From NCBI RefSeq assembly GCF_947179165.1, contig NC_077240.1:6684001-6748000 (forward strand): DNA of 64,000 bases, given 5' to 3'. This document shows, piece after piece, positions 25,166-35,825 of this stretch. A model generated the notes under the pieces. That model was not told where the DNA came from, searched no databases, and saw only the letters and a program-made list of their open reading frames with translations. How positions within the stretch are numbered: the first letter of the stretch is position 1; each line of letters opens with the position of its first letter. Origin of the DNA: Solanum dulcamara. Lineage: Eukaryota; Streptophyta; Magnoliopsida; Solanales; Solanaceae. Both the position numbers and the translations under genes were made by a program.

Positions 25166-25969
25166 TATAATTTTTTTTTTTGAATAAGCACCCTTCCTTC
25201 TGTCTAGATCCACTTTGATCTCAGTTATAATAAAATAAATTTGAAGCAATATTATTTCGTTTAATCATTATAACGAGTCTTATGAAATGTGTTCTTCGTT
25301 ACTAGGGGCGGATGCATGTTAACGAAGCGATCTCATGCGACACCATATAATCGAATTCTTTTACTAAAATGTGTGTTAATGCCTTAAAATCTACGAGTCA
25401 AGACTCTTCTTTACCTACTTTTATTGCAGAAGAACGTTTAGCTAGATTCATGGTGATGTGTTGTATTTCTATTACAAATACTTGTGGTTGAAGAATCTTT
25501 AACCATCAAAGTAGATTAAGAAAAACCTTAATCAATGAACTTGATTGAAGAATAACATGTGAGGAAGACGGATGAGAGAGAATTGAGTGATAAACGTGGG
25601 AGGGGAGAATTATGAGAGAGCGTGTGCTGATTTAGAATGAAAGAGTAAATTAGAGAGATAATTAAGTGGGCATAATTTTGTTTTAGGCTATTTTTAAGGA
25701 GTGGTGTATCTAACTTCAAATATGATACATAATAGATAAATAATTGGATAATAAGTAATTGTTTGAAGGTATAAATTGGATTAGGAGATATGATATGTAT
25801 GTATATCTAATTATGTAATTTTTTCTATAATATATAAATAGTTGGATTACATAAATGAATCAACTAGATCAAGCCTATTCATTTTCTCATTTCCTAAAAA
25901 AATTAACTTGTCACGAGTTAAATATCATGACATTTTTAATTAAATTGATGTCTAATCAAATTCAACCAA

Positions 25970-26340
25970 ATCTCCTATTCATATTTTTCAACCAATGAAA
26001 TAAAGGTGAGAATCATTTATAACTCTCTTCTCCCATTTAGAAGAATGATAATTTATTCCCCTTCGTTATAAATTTAGTAAATAATAGGTCACTCCTTTGA
26101 ATGTTACAAGTTTTCTTTTGCACAAAATTTTCTATTCAATAACTCTATATTCTTAAAAAAAAATCAATTTAAAAGTGAAAAATAAATAAATTTTGTTTCA
26201 ATAATCTCTTTTAGGCAATATCAAGTAAACTTAGAGGGCTAATAGGCTCAACGTTTGTTGGGCTTCATTTTTCATGTTGGCCCTCCAAAATTCTTCTAAC
26301 ATTGTGTTTTTTCACTGTATAATCCTAATTTTAAGAGTAT
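25970..26340 (+). repeat. Decayed duplicate of the ribosomal P1 promoter region
   Basis: Matches 28845-30475 once two insertions there are removed. Shared words include 'catatttttcaac.aatgaa', 'gtcactcctttgaat.ttac', 'aataatctcttttagg' and 'gttgggcttcatttttca'. It ends about where the P1 TATA box would be (cactgtataatcc against cactttataagcc). No P1 coding sequence follows. Confidence 0.8.
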
Positions 26341-26928
26341 TAATTTAAAATTTGAGTACACATTAATTAAATAATCATGATTAAATGATATATATATTTT
26401 TTTTGATAAAATATCACGCTTTTACTGATTTGACATAAGTACCGGCTAAAAGCCTAAATTCACTTCATTTTCAATAAATTGATTATGAAAAAAAATAAAT
26501 TGACTGAGAACCTAATTTTATGAATTTGAATGTGATATATGTTGGACAGATTCTCTACCAAAAATGACAAAAAATATTATGTGTCCCATATATTGGTCAA
26601 ACCTTCTTCTTCTTCTTTTTTTTTGTCAAAATACTTTTGAATATTAAATTATAAAAAAATTGGAACACTATCAATATTTCTTCTATTTCTTTATGTAATA
26701 TTTTTCTTTAGTAATGTAATCTTATTCTTTTCTACTTCTTTGAGAATAATATCAATTTCTTTCCTTTCATTCTTGATGGTTTTATCTACACAAAAATGAT
26801 GATTAATAAAATTTGTGACCGTTAAAACTTTTAAAGTGATATTAGACATTGCCTGTTATAAAATCTTCATTCAGCTTAATTTCCTTTAACATATATCTAG
26901 TTCAAAATTTATTCTCAAGATCCATAAA

Positions 26929-27089
26929 ATGTATGGAGTGGACATGAATAAGATTTTTTTAGACATATTTTTTAGTTTAGGAGATGATGAAGTGTTAGTT
27001 TCAAATGGGACAATCTATTTCATTTGTACTACCGAAAACAATTATGCTAAATTGCTAATGGTGTCAAGATTGTTGTCATCGACAATTGA
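26929..27089 (+). pseudogene. Broken phytocyanin copy (3' part of domain)
   Basis: From 26980 the + strand reads GDDEVLVSNGTIYFICTT, matching GDDKITLTQGTSYFICTIG of copy D. A frameshift follows. In the shifted frame the tail reads ANGVKIVVIDN and stops at 27087-27089, aligned with ANGVKAVVTAN of copy D. The first exon, the copper His region and the His-Cys ligand pair are missing. The short leader MYGVDMNK at 26929 may be a remnant of the MFGVNK signal-peptide start of copies D and E, which would imply a large internal deletion. Its tail places it with the axial-Val lineage, but on the opposite strand from D and E. Confidence 0.75.
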
Positions 27090-27727
27090 TTTACTAATTA
27101 ATATAAACTTCACTTATTAAAATCTTACGATTTCATTTTATTATAACAATTGTAATATTCGAGTACTAGTATCATTTTTCCTACTTATATAATTTACAGA
27201 TGCACTTTATTTATGAAGTATTTTTTATTTTATTTTACTCTATTATTATAAGAGTTAAAAAAAGACAGTCTGATGCACAAAATATTGTGTATTAGCAAAG
27301 TTCAGGAAAGAGTCGCACCTCAAGCGGTTTGAAGCATATACAACTCTGAACATGAAGGAATTTGGTCATACTTTTCAAACAAATTTGTAAATCTTGGAGT
27401 CTGATTTTCAACTAGTTGTATATCTTCAAAATATATACTTATGTGAATTGTATACAAAATTATGCTATGTAACTTTTCAAGTGAATAACTTAAATGATCA
27501 TTCATTAAAGAATCACATTCATTCGTCGATGTTGTGACAAAAGAAGAACAAAGTGACAAAATAATTATGCTAATTTTTTTTTTTCATTCAAAGTACTCCA
27601 CAAGAAAAACTCATGTATACATATCATGAAATAAAATATTTTATATCATCGATACTAGATACCTGAAATTATAACTATAAGGATGAAATAAGACCACTAC
27701 ATATCAGTACATATAATTTGAAATAAA

Positions 27728-28264
27728 CTAATTAGCTGTAATAGCAGCCTTAACACCATTAGAACAATGTGGTCCGATGGTACAAATGAAATATGATGTC
27801 CCCTTTTCAAGTGTTATTTTGTCGTCTCCTGAATTAAAAACTTGTCCTCCAGTATATTTGCAAGAGTCATATTGGTCCTGACTCACTTTTACCACATTGT
27901 GCAGTCCAACTTGATATTTAAATTCTATATAAAAAAACAAAAACAAAAAAGAGAAGCAAATATATACACGTTAATTTAAGAAAAATATTGTAAATATGAT
28001 CAGGAAATAAAAATAAATAGTGAAAACGATGTGAATAGATGATTTTTTTTTCATTATTTTTTGAATCAAAATTTTATTAATGAATTCTTTACCAATAACA
28101 TCGCCAGCCGTGAAAGTCTTGCCATTAGGCCATCCATTCATACCAAAACCCCAACCATTAGCATCACCAGCAGGAAATGTAGCTGCATTTGAAATGTTGA
28201 ATTGAAGTAAAATGCATAACACCATAATAAGGGCAACAATTGTGACTTTGTTTACTCCAAACAT
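27728..28264 (-). CDS. Plantacyanin-like protein, copy E, axial Val
   Basis: On the minus strand, exons 28264-28093 and 27924-27728 encode 122 residues with a 168-bp intron. It is a close duplicate of copy D. The signal peptide ends near NISNA and the mature domain starts ATFPAGDANGWGFGMNGWP. The copper ligands are His (GLHNVVKV) and Cys/His (FICTIGPHC), with Val at the axial place (SNGVK). I chose the ATG at 28264 (MFGVNK) because it equals the copy D start. An in-frame upstream ATG at 28285 would add seven residues before the signal peptide. A TATA box (cctatataatgg, minus strand, near 28332-28343) precedes it. The 3' flanks of D and E are also partly alike. Confidence 0.92.
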
Positions 28265-28331
28265 ATTGATAATAGATAGATGCAAAAGGGATTAGAATGA
28301 AGGATGCTCTTAGTATTGAGTAAGAATATAG

Positions 28332-28343
28332 GCCATTATATAG
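28332..28343 (-). promoter_or_regulatory. TATA box of phytocyanin E
   Basis: The minus strand reads cctatataatgg, at the position equivalent to the copy D box. Confidence 0.6.
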
Positions 28344-28888
28344 GCATTTTCTTGCACATTCAAAATCATTCATTAAATTGAAAATTTTATTATTATTAAT
28401 GTTATTATTATCTGTAATTAATTAATAATCTCCTTAGATCTTAATATTTAGAGATTTTTCTGTAACAAACTTAAAAAAGTATTTATTTCCATGCTGACTC
28501 AATAAAATTTTACAAAAGCAAAAGAGGGAAATTTAATAGAAAATGCAGAGTGAATAAGATTGTTGCGGAATATATTACAAAAAAGAAGAAGAAAGATATA
28601 TTTTTCACAGATGCAAAGTGAGAAGGATTATTTGCTATTTATTTAAAAGTAAATGTAAATCCTTAACAATTGTATGGAAATTTTATTCACTTTCAACAGA
28701 TTTTAATTTAGAGTTACTCGTTATTGTGTAGACACTTAATATATGTTGGGTTGAGCTAACGCAAGATTTGCACATGCGTTTAATATCTATTGGACCAAAT
28801 AAATATATGAATCATTAGATATATAAATGAATCTGCTTTTCATATTTTTCAACGAATGAAACAAGGTGAAAGTCATTTATAACTCTCT

Positions 28889-29074
28889 ATCAACATGGAT
28901 TGTGATACAGTGATTGAACAGTTTCACCTTTAACTAGAGGTTTCGAATTTGAACCCTGGATATTAAAAAAAATTATGTTGGGAGTGTCACACCTGAATAG
29001 GCTTTGCAATACGCGATCCGAATTTAATCGAAGCTCCACAGACTCCGAACACTAGGTGGAAAACCAAAAAAAAA
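28889..29074 (+). mobile_element. tRNA-derived SINE
   Basis: The head carries a B-box-like 'ggtttcgaatttgaaccct'. The body has 'gttgggagtgtcacacctg' and 'gaagctccacagactccgaa', and the end is A-rich. The same family appears inverted at 34838-34985. The flanks taactctct (28880-28888) and taattctct (29075-29083) look like a target-site duplication. The paralogous site near 26020 lacks the insertion. Confidence 0.8.
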
Positions 29075-29169
29075 TAATTCTCTCCCATTATAAAAGAAGA
29101 ATGGTTTATTCCCATTTGTTATAAGTTCATTGAATGGTCACTCCTTTGAATATTACAAGCCTTTTTTTG

Positions 29170-30244
29170 TCGGAATGACTTGAGAGACTCTTATACTTGG
29201 CTTCGTTTGTAAGTTGAACTCTTATATTTACGAGTTTATCAACTGAACCCTTCAATTCACCAAAACACAATATTTTCAACCTCTTTGACCATTGACCGAA
29301 CTAACGTGACACTGATATTTCTGATTTGGAAAAGTGCGTCATTACACGCTTTTAAAGCGAGTGAGATTAAATATTTTACATTAAAAAATTATTAATTTTT
29401 TTTAAAAAAATTGAACAAAATCTGTAATTAAAAAAAAAAAAACTTCCTACTTCCGGCCCTCGCCCCCCCTTCCCCCAAACACACTACACATGCTTACACT
29501 CCCAACTTTCTTCTTTCCGGCCCTCTTTTTCTTCTTCTATGGATCCACCCATCATACCCACCCCCCTCTTCTTCATCTTCTTAACATCAATCCCCCCTTC
29601 CTCCCCCAACCAAACTTTTTATCCCTATCTCTAAATGTTTTTTTTATTTTTTATTTTTTTTGCTACAATCAATACCTTCCTTGACCATTTTTTGTCCCTC
29701 CATATTTTCATCCTTGAAAGTTTTAATTTCGTGAGTATCTTTTGAATCTTTTTTTGTATAATGTGAAGGGTGATATTGATATTGAAAAACTCCATTGATA
29801 AGCTTGAGGAAGTTTGAAGAACAATAAGTGAGTTTTGTTAATTTATGAAATTAATTCAAAATTGTGATGAGGATTTGTTGGGTTTGTATTTGTGAACTTG
29901 TAGTGTAAAATTCAAGTCAAATAGACAAGAATTTGATCTATTTAGCATGAATTTGGCTCTTAATTTGAGAGAAAATATGAAGAACATAATGTTCAACATT
30001 TCGAGAATTTAGAAAAGTATATATATTTTTTAATTTTTTAACATTTAATATCTTATGTGTCACTAAAAGTGACATGAAATTCCACTTGTAAAATGAGCGT
30101 ACTACACTTGCACACATCGAATGAGAAAGAGATTTAAAATATTGTGTTTCAGTGAGTTTAATGATTCAGTTGGCAAAGTCGTAAGTATAAGAGTCTAACT
30201 TACAAACGAAGCCAAGTATAAGGACCTCCCAGGTCATTCCGCCA
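29170..30244. mobile_element. 1.07-kb Mutator-like non-autonomous element
   Basis: The terminal inverted repeats exceed 60 bp. The left begins 'tcggaatgacttgagag' and contains 'ttatacttggcttcgtttgt'; the right end is its complement with few changes. It is flanked by 9-bp T-rich repeats (ctttttttg and ttttttttg). The equivalent site at 26111-26120 has no insertion. There is no transposase, only a C/T-rich block near 29450-29680. Long termini and a 9-bp target duplication point to the Mutator class. Confidence 0.8.
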
Positions 30245-30381
30245 TTTTTTTTGCACAAACTTTTCTATTTAATAATATCGCTTTATCCTTAAAAAATCCT
30301 TTTCATAATTGAAAAAATAAAAAAAATTATGTTTTAATAATCTCTTTTAGGAAATATCAAGTAAGAGATTACAGGGCTAAT

Positions 30382-30424
30382 AGGCCCAATGCTTGCTGGG
30401 CTTCATTTTTCAAAGTTGGGCCCC
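30382..30424 (+). promoter_or_regulatory. Site II elements of the P1 gene
   Basis: AGGCCCA (30382-30388), TGGGCTT (30398 region) and TTGGGCCC (about 30416-30423) cluster within 45 bases. Site II (TGGGCC/T) elements bind TCP factors and are typical of plant ribosomal protein promoters. Confidence 0.8.
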
Positions 30425-30455
30425 CAAACCCCTCCTCAACGACGTGTTTCTCCAC

Positions 30456-30463
30456 TTTATAAG
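30456..30463 (+). promoter_or_regulatory. TATA box of the P1 gene
   Basis: TTTATAAG stands about 25 bases before the probable transcript start. Confidence 0.6.
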
Positions 30464-30485
30464 CCTCTCACTATCTCAAATCTCA

Positions 30486-30493
30486 AAACCCTA
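30486..30493 (+). promoter_or_regulatory. Telo-box of the P1 gene
   Basis: AAACCCTA, with a second (AAACCCTAA) at 30547-30555 at the start of a leader intron (about 30543-30636). Telo-boxes with site II motifs are the classic pair in plant translation-machinery genes. Confidence 0.8.
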
Positions 30494-30664
30494 GCAGCAA
30501 TAACTCAATATAGGAGCAGACCGCCATTTTCTTCCCTTCAAGGTACAAACCCTAACTAATTCCTCTGCAGCATTACAATTTCATCTGTATATGTACTTGG
30601 CATTTTCTCACTCGCAGTACAATTGAAAATATTGCAGGAACAGGTAATTTGGTTGAGTTAGAGA

Positions 30665-31189
30665 ATGTCGTTCGGAGAACTCGCTAGTACCTACGCTTGT
30701 TTGATCCTCAATGACGAGGACATCCCCATCACCGTATGTTTCTTTGCCTTAACAAGTGTTATCCGGATCTGTTTTTATTGTTTTGTGAAGTATTGATTTT
30801 GGTTTGGTTTGATTATTAATAGGCAGAGAAGATTTCTGCTATTGTAAAAGCAGCAAATGTCACCGTCGAACCTTACTGGCCTCTCTTGTTCGCCAAGCTT
30901 GCCGAGAAGAGAAACATCTCAGATCTCATCATGAGCGTTGGTGCCGGCGGCGGTGGTGCCGCTGCCGTTGCCGCCCCCGTCGGTAGTGCCGCCGCTGGTG
31001 GTGGTGCTGCAGCAGCTGCCCCTGCTGCTGAGGAGAAGAAGGTAACAAACTATTTCGCCTTTATTGATTTAAATTTCGTTTAACATAGAGTTGCACTATT
31101 ATAACTGAGTGTGATTGTTTGTTGAATGTGTACAGGAGGAACCAAAGGAAGAAAGTGATGATGATATGGGATTCAGTTTGTTTGATTAG
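30665..31189 (+). CDS. RPP1: 60S acidic ribosomal protein P1
   Basis: Exons 30665-30733, 30823-31041 and 31136-31189 encode 113 residues. Residues 1-60 form the helical dimerisation domain (start [20 protein letters not shown]). An Ala/Gly-rich hinge follows, then a charged segment and the invariant stalk tail [12 protein letters not shown]1 pairs with P2 and binds P0 to form the flexible stalk of the large cytosolic ribosomal subunit, which recruits and activates elongation factors. Length, hinge and tail are normal for plants. A leader intron before the ATG and telo-box/site II motifs suggest coordinated growth-linked expression. The hinge codons are much more GC-rich than the neighbourhood because of the Ala/Gly content. 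Confidence 0.97.
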
Positions 31190-31418
31190 AAGCTACTGTT
31201 AGTATGATCTGTTCTTTTGTTTCCAAAAAATATTGGTTAAAGTTTTAGTTATTGATGTTTGAGATATTCGAGAAGTGTAAGAGTGCATTTAATCTTGAGG
31301 AGGTTATGGACTTCTGTTGTGCTCGTTTTGCGCCTTAGTTTTAGCCATTTTTGTCAGTTTAATCAAATGTTTGTTCTTCTATCGTTAAATTCGGTTGTCT
31401 GTTTTATTAGATTGTTAC

Positions 31419-31604
31419 TTATTACTACTTGACAAACAAAAGTAGACTTTTAGTTTATATTAAAGAAAGAACGGAGCTACTGTTTATAGTTATCTAATGA
31501 ATTATGCTTCCCTTATTACTACTTAACAAACAAAAGTAGACTTTTAGTTTATATTAAAGAAAGAATGGAGCTACTGTTTATGGTTAACTAATGAATTATG
31601 TAAA
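31419..31604 (+). repeat. 93-bp tandem duplication downstream of P1
   Basis: The segment starting 'cttattactact' (31419) repeats at 31512 with few changes, ending 'taatgaattatg' each time. It is a recent local duplication in the 3' flank. Confidence 0.9.
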
Positions 31605-32932
31605 CCATGAAGCATTCTCTGCTATTTTAGATTCTGTCTTTGTTGTTAGACTGACATTTCGGGATGAAAGGCTATGCCACAGTAGTTTGATTTTGAGATG
31701 GTTGGTGATTCAAGATTAACTGTCTAGTCTTTCTGGTTGAAGGGATGTTGAGTTGGAAGTGTATTCCATTCTTATATGGTATGCTTGAGCTTAACATTCT
31801 GTTTATTAAGCTGTTCAGTACATACTGCAGTAGATAAAGGAATTATGACATAGCATAATTCGTTTAGGGAGTCGATATTGGTGACAAGTGTTGATGACAT
31901 TTGTTTGTAGTTCTGTATATTTGAATTGATAGAGCGCCCCGCCCAAAGGTGCATTTTTCCTGTTGAATTCTTTGGATGATATTTGTGGGCTGTTTTAGAA
32001 TGTCTACTTATCATTTATCTGTAATTGGATCAATGTGAGTTGGATGCTACTAGTCTGCTTGGGCGACTATTTATAATAGCTAGCCTTTAGATCTTCCTTT
32101 ATGTTATTAGGCCTACTACCCCACTCTCCTTGCTCTGTTCTTTTTAAGTATTTATCAGATTTGAGAATCTTGGTTATAGCTATTCCCAAGAAATGATATA
32201 TTTGAGTCAAGAACCAGCTTCAGAGCAGTGTAAAGAAAAATAGAAATCACTATTTGCTTCTAATTTCTCTCTGAAATGACTTTAGTTTGTTATCTTTTCA
32301 TGGATTTCTTTCGAAGAGTTGGTCCTGTAGACATAACGATAAAGGTTAGTGCGGTGGATCTATATTTATGTTGCCTAAAGTTGGGTAGAATTATAATTGC
32401 ATAAAGCCATAAACTACGAATTTGAGTCTGAAGTTGTTGTCAGGTGAAGTGTGCATCTCTTATGTGATGAAAAATCCTGAAGTCACCGTGTCCCGTGCTT
32501 GTGATGTAATGATATTTGTTAGTAGCTTATAACTGTAGTATGTCCATTTGCTTCCTCTTTAATTATACACTCAACCTCATTTCTCCCTCTATCAACTACC
32601 TAGAAATCTATGCTTGAATCCCCAACCAGGAGGCAGGAGCAGTGTCTTGAGGGGTGGGGGTGGGGTGGGGTGGGGGGCAAATCTATGAGTCTGGTGGAGA
32701 TGCTAGGGTTTAAGATTGTATTTGTGGCGGCATTGGAGTTTATAAACATGTATGCTATGATTCTCAAAGCTTAAGCTGGTAATGGCTTCGTCCAACTATC
32801 TGAGTGTCCTGAGTTGTCTTTTATGTTTATTTATACACCTTCCGGAGAAGGTTTACTTGAATCCTTTTGCCAGTATAACATGTTCCAGAATCACACACTT
32901 GAATCAATTTTAGATTTTCAGGACATTTAAAC
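31605..32932. other. Intergenic spacer with a G-quadruplex-prone run
   Basis: No gene is seen. At 32651-32677 five G runs of four to six are separated by single T bases. Confidence 0.6.
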
Positions 32933-33347
32933 TAGGGGTGGTAATTGGGCGGGTTGGGTTAAATTTCGTTGGGTCATAATGGGTTAAGATAACAATTGGG
33001 TCAAAATCAACCCAATCCAAATTAGTTTGGGTCAAAATTGGATGGATCAAAATGGGTTAGGTAATGAGTTACATAATGAGTTAAGATTCAATCCAACCTA
33101 ATTTTTACTAAGTTTAATTGTTTTATTAAATTATTTTAGTATTTAATATTTTTTTTTAATTATGGTTATATATATCAAATTGAAAAAAAAAATTAAATTT
33201 TTTTAATAAAATATCTCATGGGCCAATATGTGTTACATATCAATTCAATTTTTTATGGATTGGGTTGAAATGAATGAGCGAGTCAAATAATCAATCCAAA
33301 CTTACACGGATTGGATTGGTCGGGTTGAATTTGATTTTGCCACTCAT
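32933..33347. mobile_element. MITE of the 'ggggtgg..gggcgggttggg' type
   Basis: The left end is 'aggggtggtaattgggcggg'. The right end is the complement-like 'gtcgggttgaatttgattt' followed by 'tgccactca'. 'ttgggtca' words are scattered inside. The flanks 'catttaaac' and 'catttaaat' may be a target duplication. Confidence 0.7.
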
Positions 33348-33479
33348 TTAAATATTTCCTTGGGCTTCGCTCAATGCTCTTTTCCCGTTTTAGTCGCATA
33401 TTTGAAGATGGTAATAAAAAGAGATCCCCTGGCTCGCGTCAATAATTTCAAAAATACTTGAAAATAGGCACACGCTTTT

Positions 33480-34166
33480 TAAGTCGAGATGGAGCTGAAA
33501 CTATGACATCATCGTTGCTTGAGGGAGTTTTTTGGTTTAATGTCACCTTCTTAGCCTTGAAGCCATGATCTTCTTAAGAGAGCCTCCTCTCCGTTTCTAG
33601 CAAATGCAAGACAAGTTTAAAATCATGCAACTTCTTAAGACGTTTGTTAACAAAAACCATCAGAAGCCAACCAACACTGGTGTATGTAGACAGCGAATCT
33701 GAAGAAGAGTAGGCTTTACGATCTTTTTAACATATGGTCCTATGCAGCTTCCTAAAGAATTATTGGTGTAAGTGAATGTCATAATTCCCTCATAACCTTA
33801 GTTTAAGCTTTTCAGCTTAGTGGCATAGCTTGTGTTCTTGTCAGCTTTAAAAATAAAAGAATAATAATACTGATTGACGATTGTTATTAATTCAGACAAT
33901 TGGGTAACATTCTGAATAATCATCGGGATATCATGTCCGACGTACTTGACCAATAAAAATGTAAATTCAGGTCCGACATATGTAAAAGGCACAAGATTTG
34001 GAGCATCAAACTTGACATCGTAACAACGTATTATTCCCATGGACTTCAAACTTAGAAGCAGATCAGTTACTATCAAATGTAGTAAACAGTTATTCGAATC
34101 TAAAACAGAGACTTGCTTGAGATCTGGACGAGAAAAAAATATGAAGACTCTCCTCCTAGTTGACAT
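33480..34166 (-). pseudogene. Relic of an F-box/LRR (FBD-type) protein gene
   Basis: The minus strand from 34166 has an open frame of 122 codons. The segment LKSMGIIRCYDVKFDAPNL then VPFTYVG resembles the leucine-rich repeats of plant F-box/FBD proteins (pattern L..L.I..C..LK.id.dAPNL..F.Y.G). There is no F-box before it and the frame ends at a stop. Further downstream, weak similarity continues through about 33480 in broken frames (LHDFKLVL-like). The assignment rests on pattern recall and is moderate. If real, F-box proteins are substrate receptors of SCF ubiquitin ligases. Confidence 0.45.
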
Positions 34167-34179
34167 TAATAGTGATTTT

Positions 34180-34312
34180 ACATTACAAACAACAACAAAC
34201 CCAATATAATTACCTTGTGATGGTAGGGAGGTTGTCCTACCTTGCGATGGTAGGAAGATTGTTTCTGGATAGACCTTCGACTCAAAGAAAACTTAACTTG
34301 CCACTATCGCAA
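34180..34312 (+). mobile_element. Solanaceous SINE (caacaac...gtagacc type), rearranged
   Basis: 'caaacaacaacaaacccaat' leads into 'ttgtgatggtagggaggttg' and 'tgtttctggatagaccttcg'. The middle 'ggtctgggg' part is missing and a 20-base word is repeated. Confidence 0.6.
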
Positions 34313-34837
34313 GACAACAATTTCCCAATGTCAGGAAAATACTAAGTGTGTACTAAATTGTGTAGTATATAGAACAACATAAAGACATAAAGAACAACAT
34401 AAAGACAATATTTTTCTGTACTAAATTGTAGTATATATAGTTTAAATAGTAAAACTGTTTACTTCAACAGAATTTCCAAGGGATTGAATTGAAAACTCTC
34501 TGATCATCCAAAAGCTGTGTCTTCTCAATGTTCTCATCATCAATCGATTTTGCTTGACTTATCATTGTTTTATTTAGTCCTTGGGTTCGTTTATTACAAT
34601 TCATTCCACCAAAGCAACTGATTTAATTAATATTATACATCTCATATATGGTTGTAGATATATAAAATAAAAAAACTCTAAAACAATCAACTAAGACTTT
34701 TATCCATATAAGAAATACTAGTACTCCCTATTATTTCTGCAAAAGGTTTTCTTTTCTTGAATTAGTAATGGTAATTTCATCCTATGAACAATTAGTACAG
34801 ACCTTGGATTCAAGAACATAAAAACGATTATTTAACC

Positions 34838-35145
34838 ATCCGGTGTCCAGAGCCTGTGGAGTCCCGACTAAACTCGGATCGCACTGCAGGCCCATTCGAG
34901 GTGGCACTCCCAACAGGATTTTAGCCATACCAAGGGCTCAAAGACGAGACATCTGATTAAGGGTGAAGCAGTCCCCCTATGCATCACAACCCATGTTGGG
35001 AGAACATATAACCACTAGAGAGTACTTCTTTTAGTCATACCAAGGGCTCAAAGACGAGACATCTGGTTAAGGGTGAAGCAGTCCCCCTATGCATCACAAC
35101 CCATGTTGGGAGAACATATAACCACTAGAGAGTACTTCTTTAACA
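34838..35145 (-). mobile_element. tRNA-derived SINE, with its head tandemly duplicated
   Basis: The family of 28889-29074, inverted. From the right the minus strand reads 'cttaaccagatgtctcgtct' (B-box region), and the body reaches 'gactccacaggctctggac'. The 110-bp stretch starting 'caagggctcaaagacgagac' is present at 34931 and again at 35041 with one or two differences, so the head is doubled. Confidence 0.75.
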
Positions 35146-35294
35146 AACAACAACAGAATGGGGGTCATGACCTGATTACCGATGCATGAATTTATTCACA
35201 CAGAGCTTTCACATCATATGCCACCATTAATTTTATACAAATTAGTGACAATACCTTAATTATGGAGTGGAAGGTCTATCTGAGATATACACGT

Positions 35295-35400
35295 ACACAA
35301 CAACAGAATACCCAGTGTAATCCCACAAATCGGATCCGAAGAGGATGAAGTATACTAGATCGATCTCGTGGAGGTAGCTAGAGATGGAAGCTGTTTCCAC
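35295..35400 (+). mobile_element. Diverged solanaceous SINE
   Basis: Starts 'caacaacagaatacccagtg' then 'taatcccacaaatcggatcc'; the later part is only loosely similar to the intact copy at 35690. Confidence 0.55.
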
Positions 35401-35689
35401 GTACGCACACAAATTAATCTGTGAGGTTTTCTGAAAGAGAGAGTTGCAGAGCTAGTTTGGCACTTTGGCCCCCTCCCTCAGTCCTCAGCAAGCTGGGAGG
35501 TGGACAGAATGCCAAAATGGCTCTACACTGTTACTCGTAAGAAACTCTTTTAGTACACCAATTTCCGCAGATGCATATATAAGTTCTTTAGGAGAGGGAT
35601 TTGATTTTATATATATAGTTCTCTATAGTGTCGGATTTAGAATTATCAGGACTAACTAACCGAATAAGATTCAACATGTATATAGTATA

Positions 35690-35825
35690 TACAACAACAA
35701 CAACAACCCAGTGAAATCCCACAACATGGGGTCTGGGGAGGGTAGAATGTACGCAGACCTTACTCCTACCAAGGTAGGACGGCTGTTTCCTGGAGACCCT
35801 CGGCTCAGTAAAAGCATAAAGTTGG
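35690..35825 (+). mobile_element. Solanaceous SINE, well preserved copy
   Basis: Contains 'caacaacaacaacccagtga', 'catggggtctggggagggta', 'gtacgcagaccttactccta' and 'ctggagaccctcggctcag' in the canonical order. Confidence 0.8.

Noticed and set aside
29490..29684. Pro/Phe-rich 64-codon frame
   Set aside because: It lies in a C/T-rich block inside the Mutator-like element and is simple-sequence in nature.
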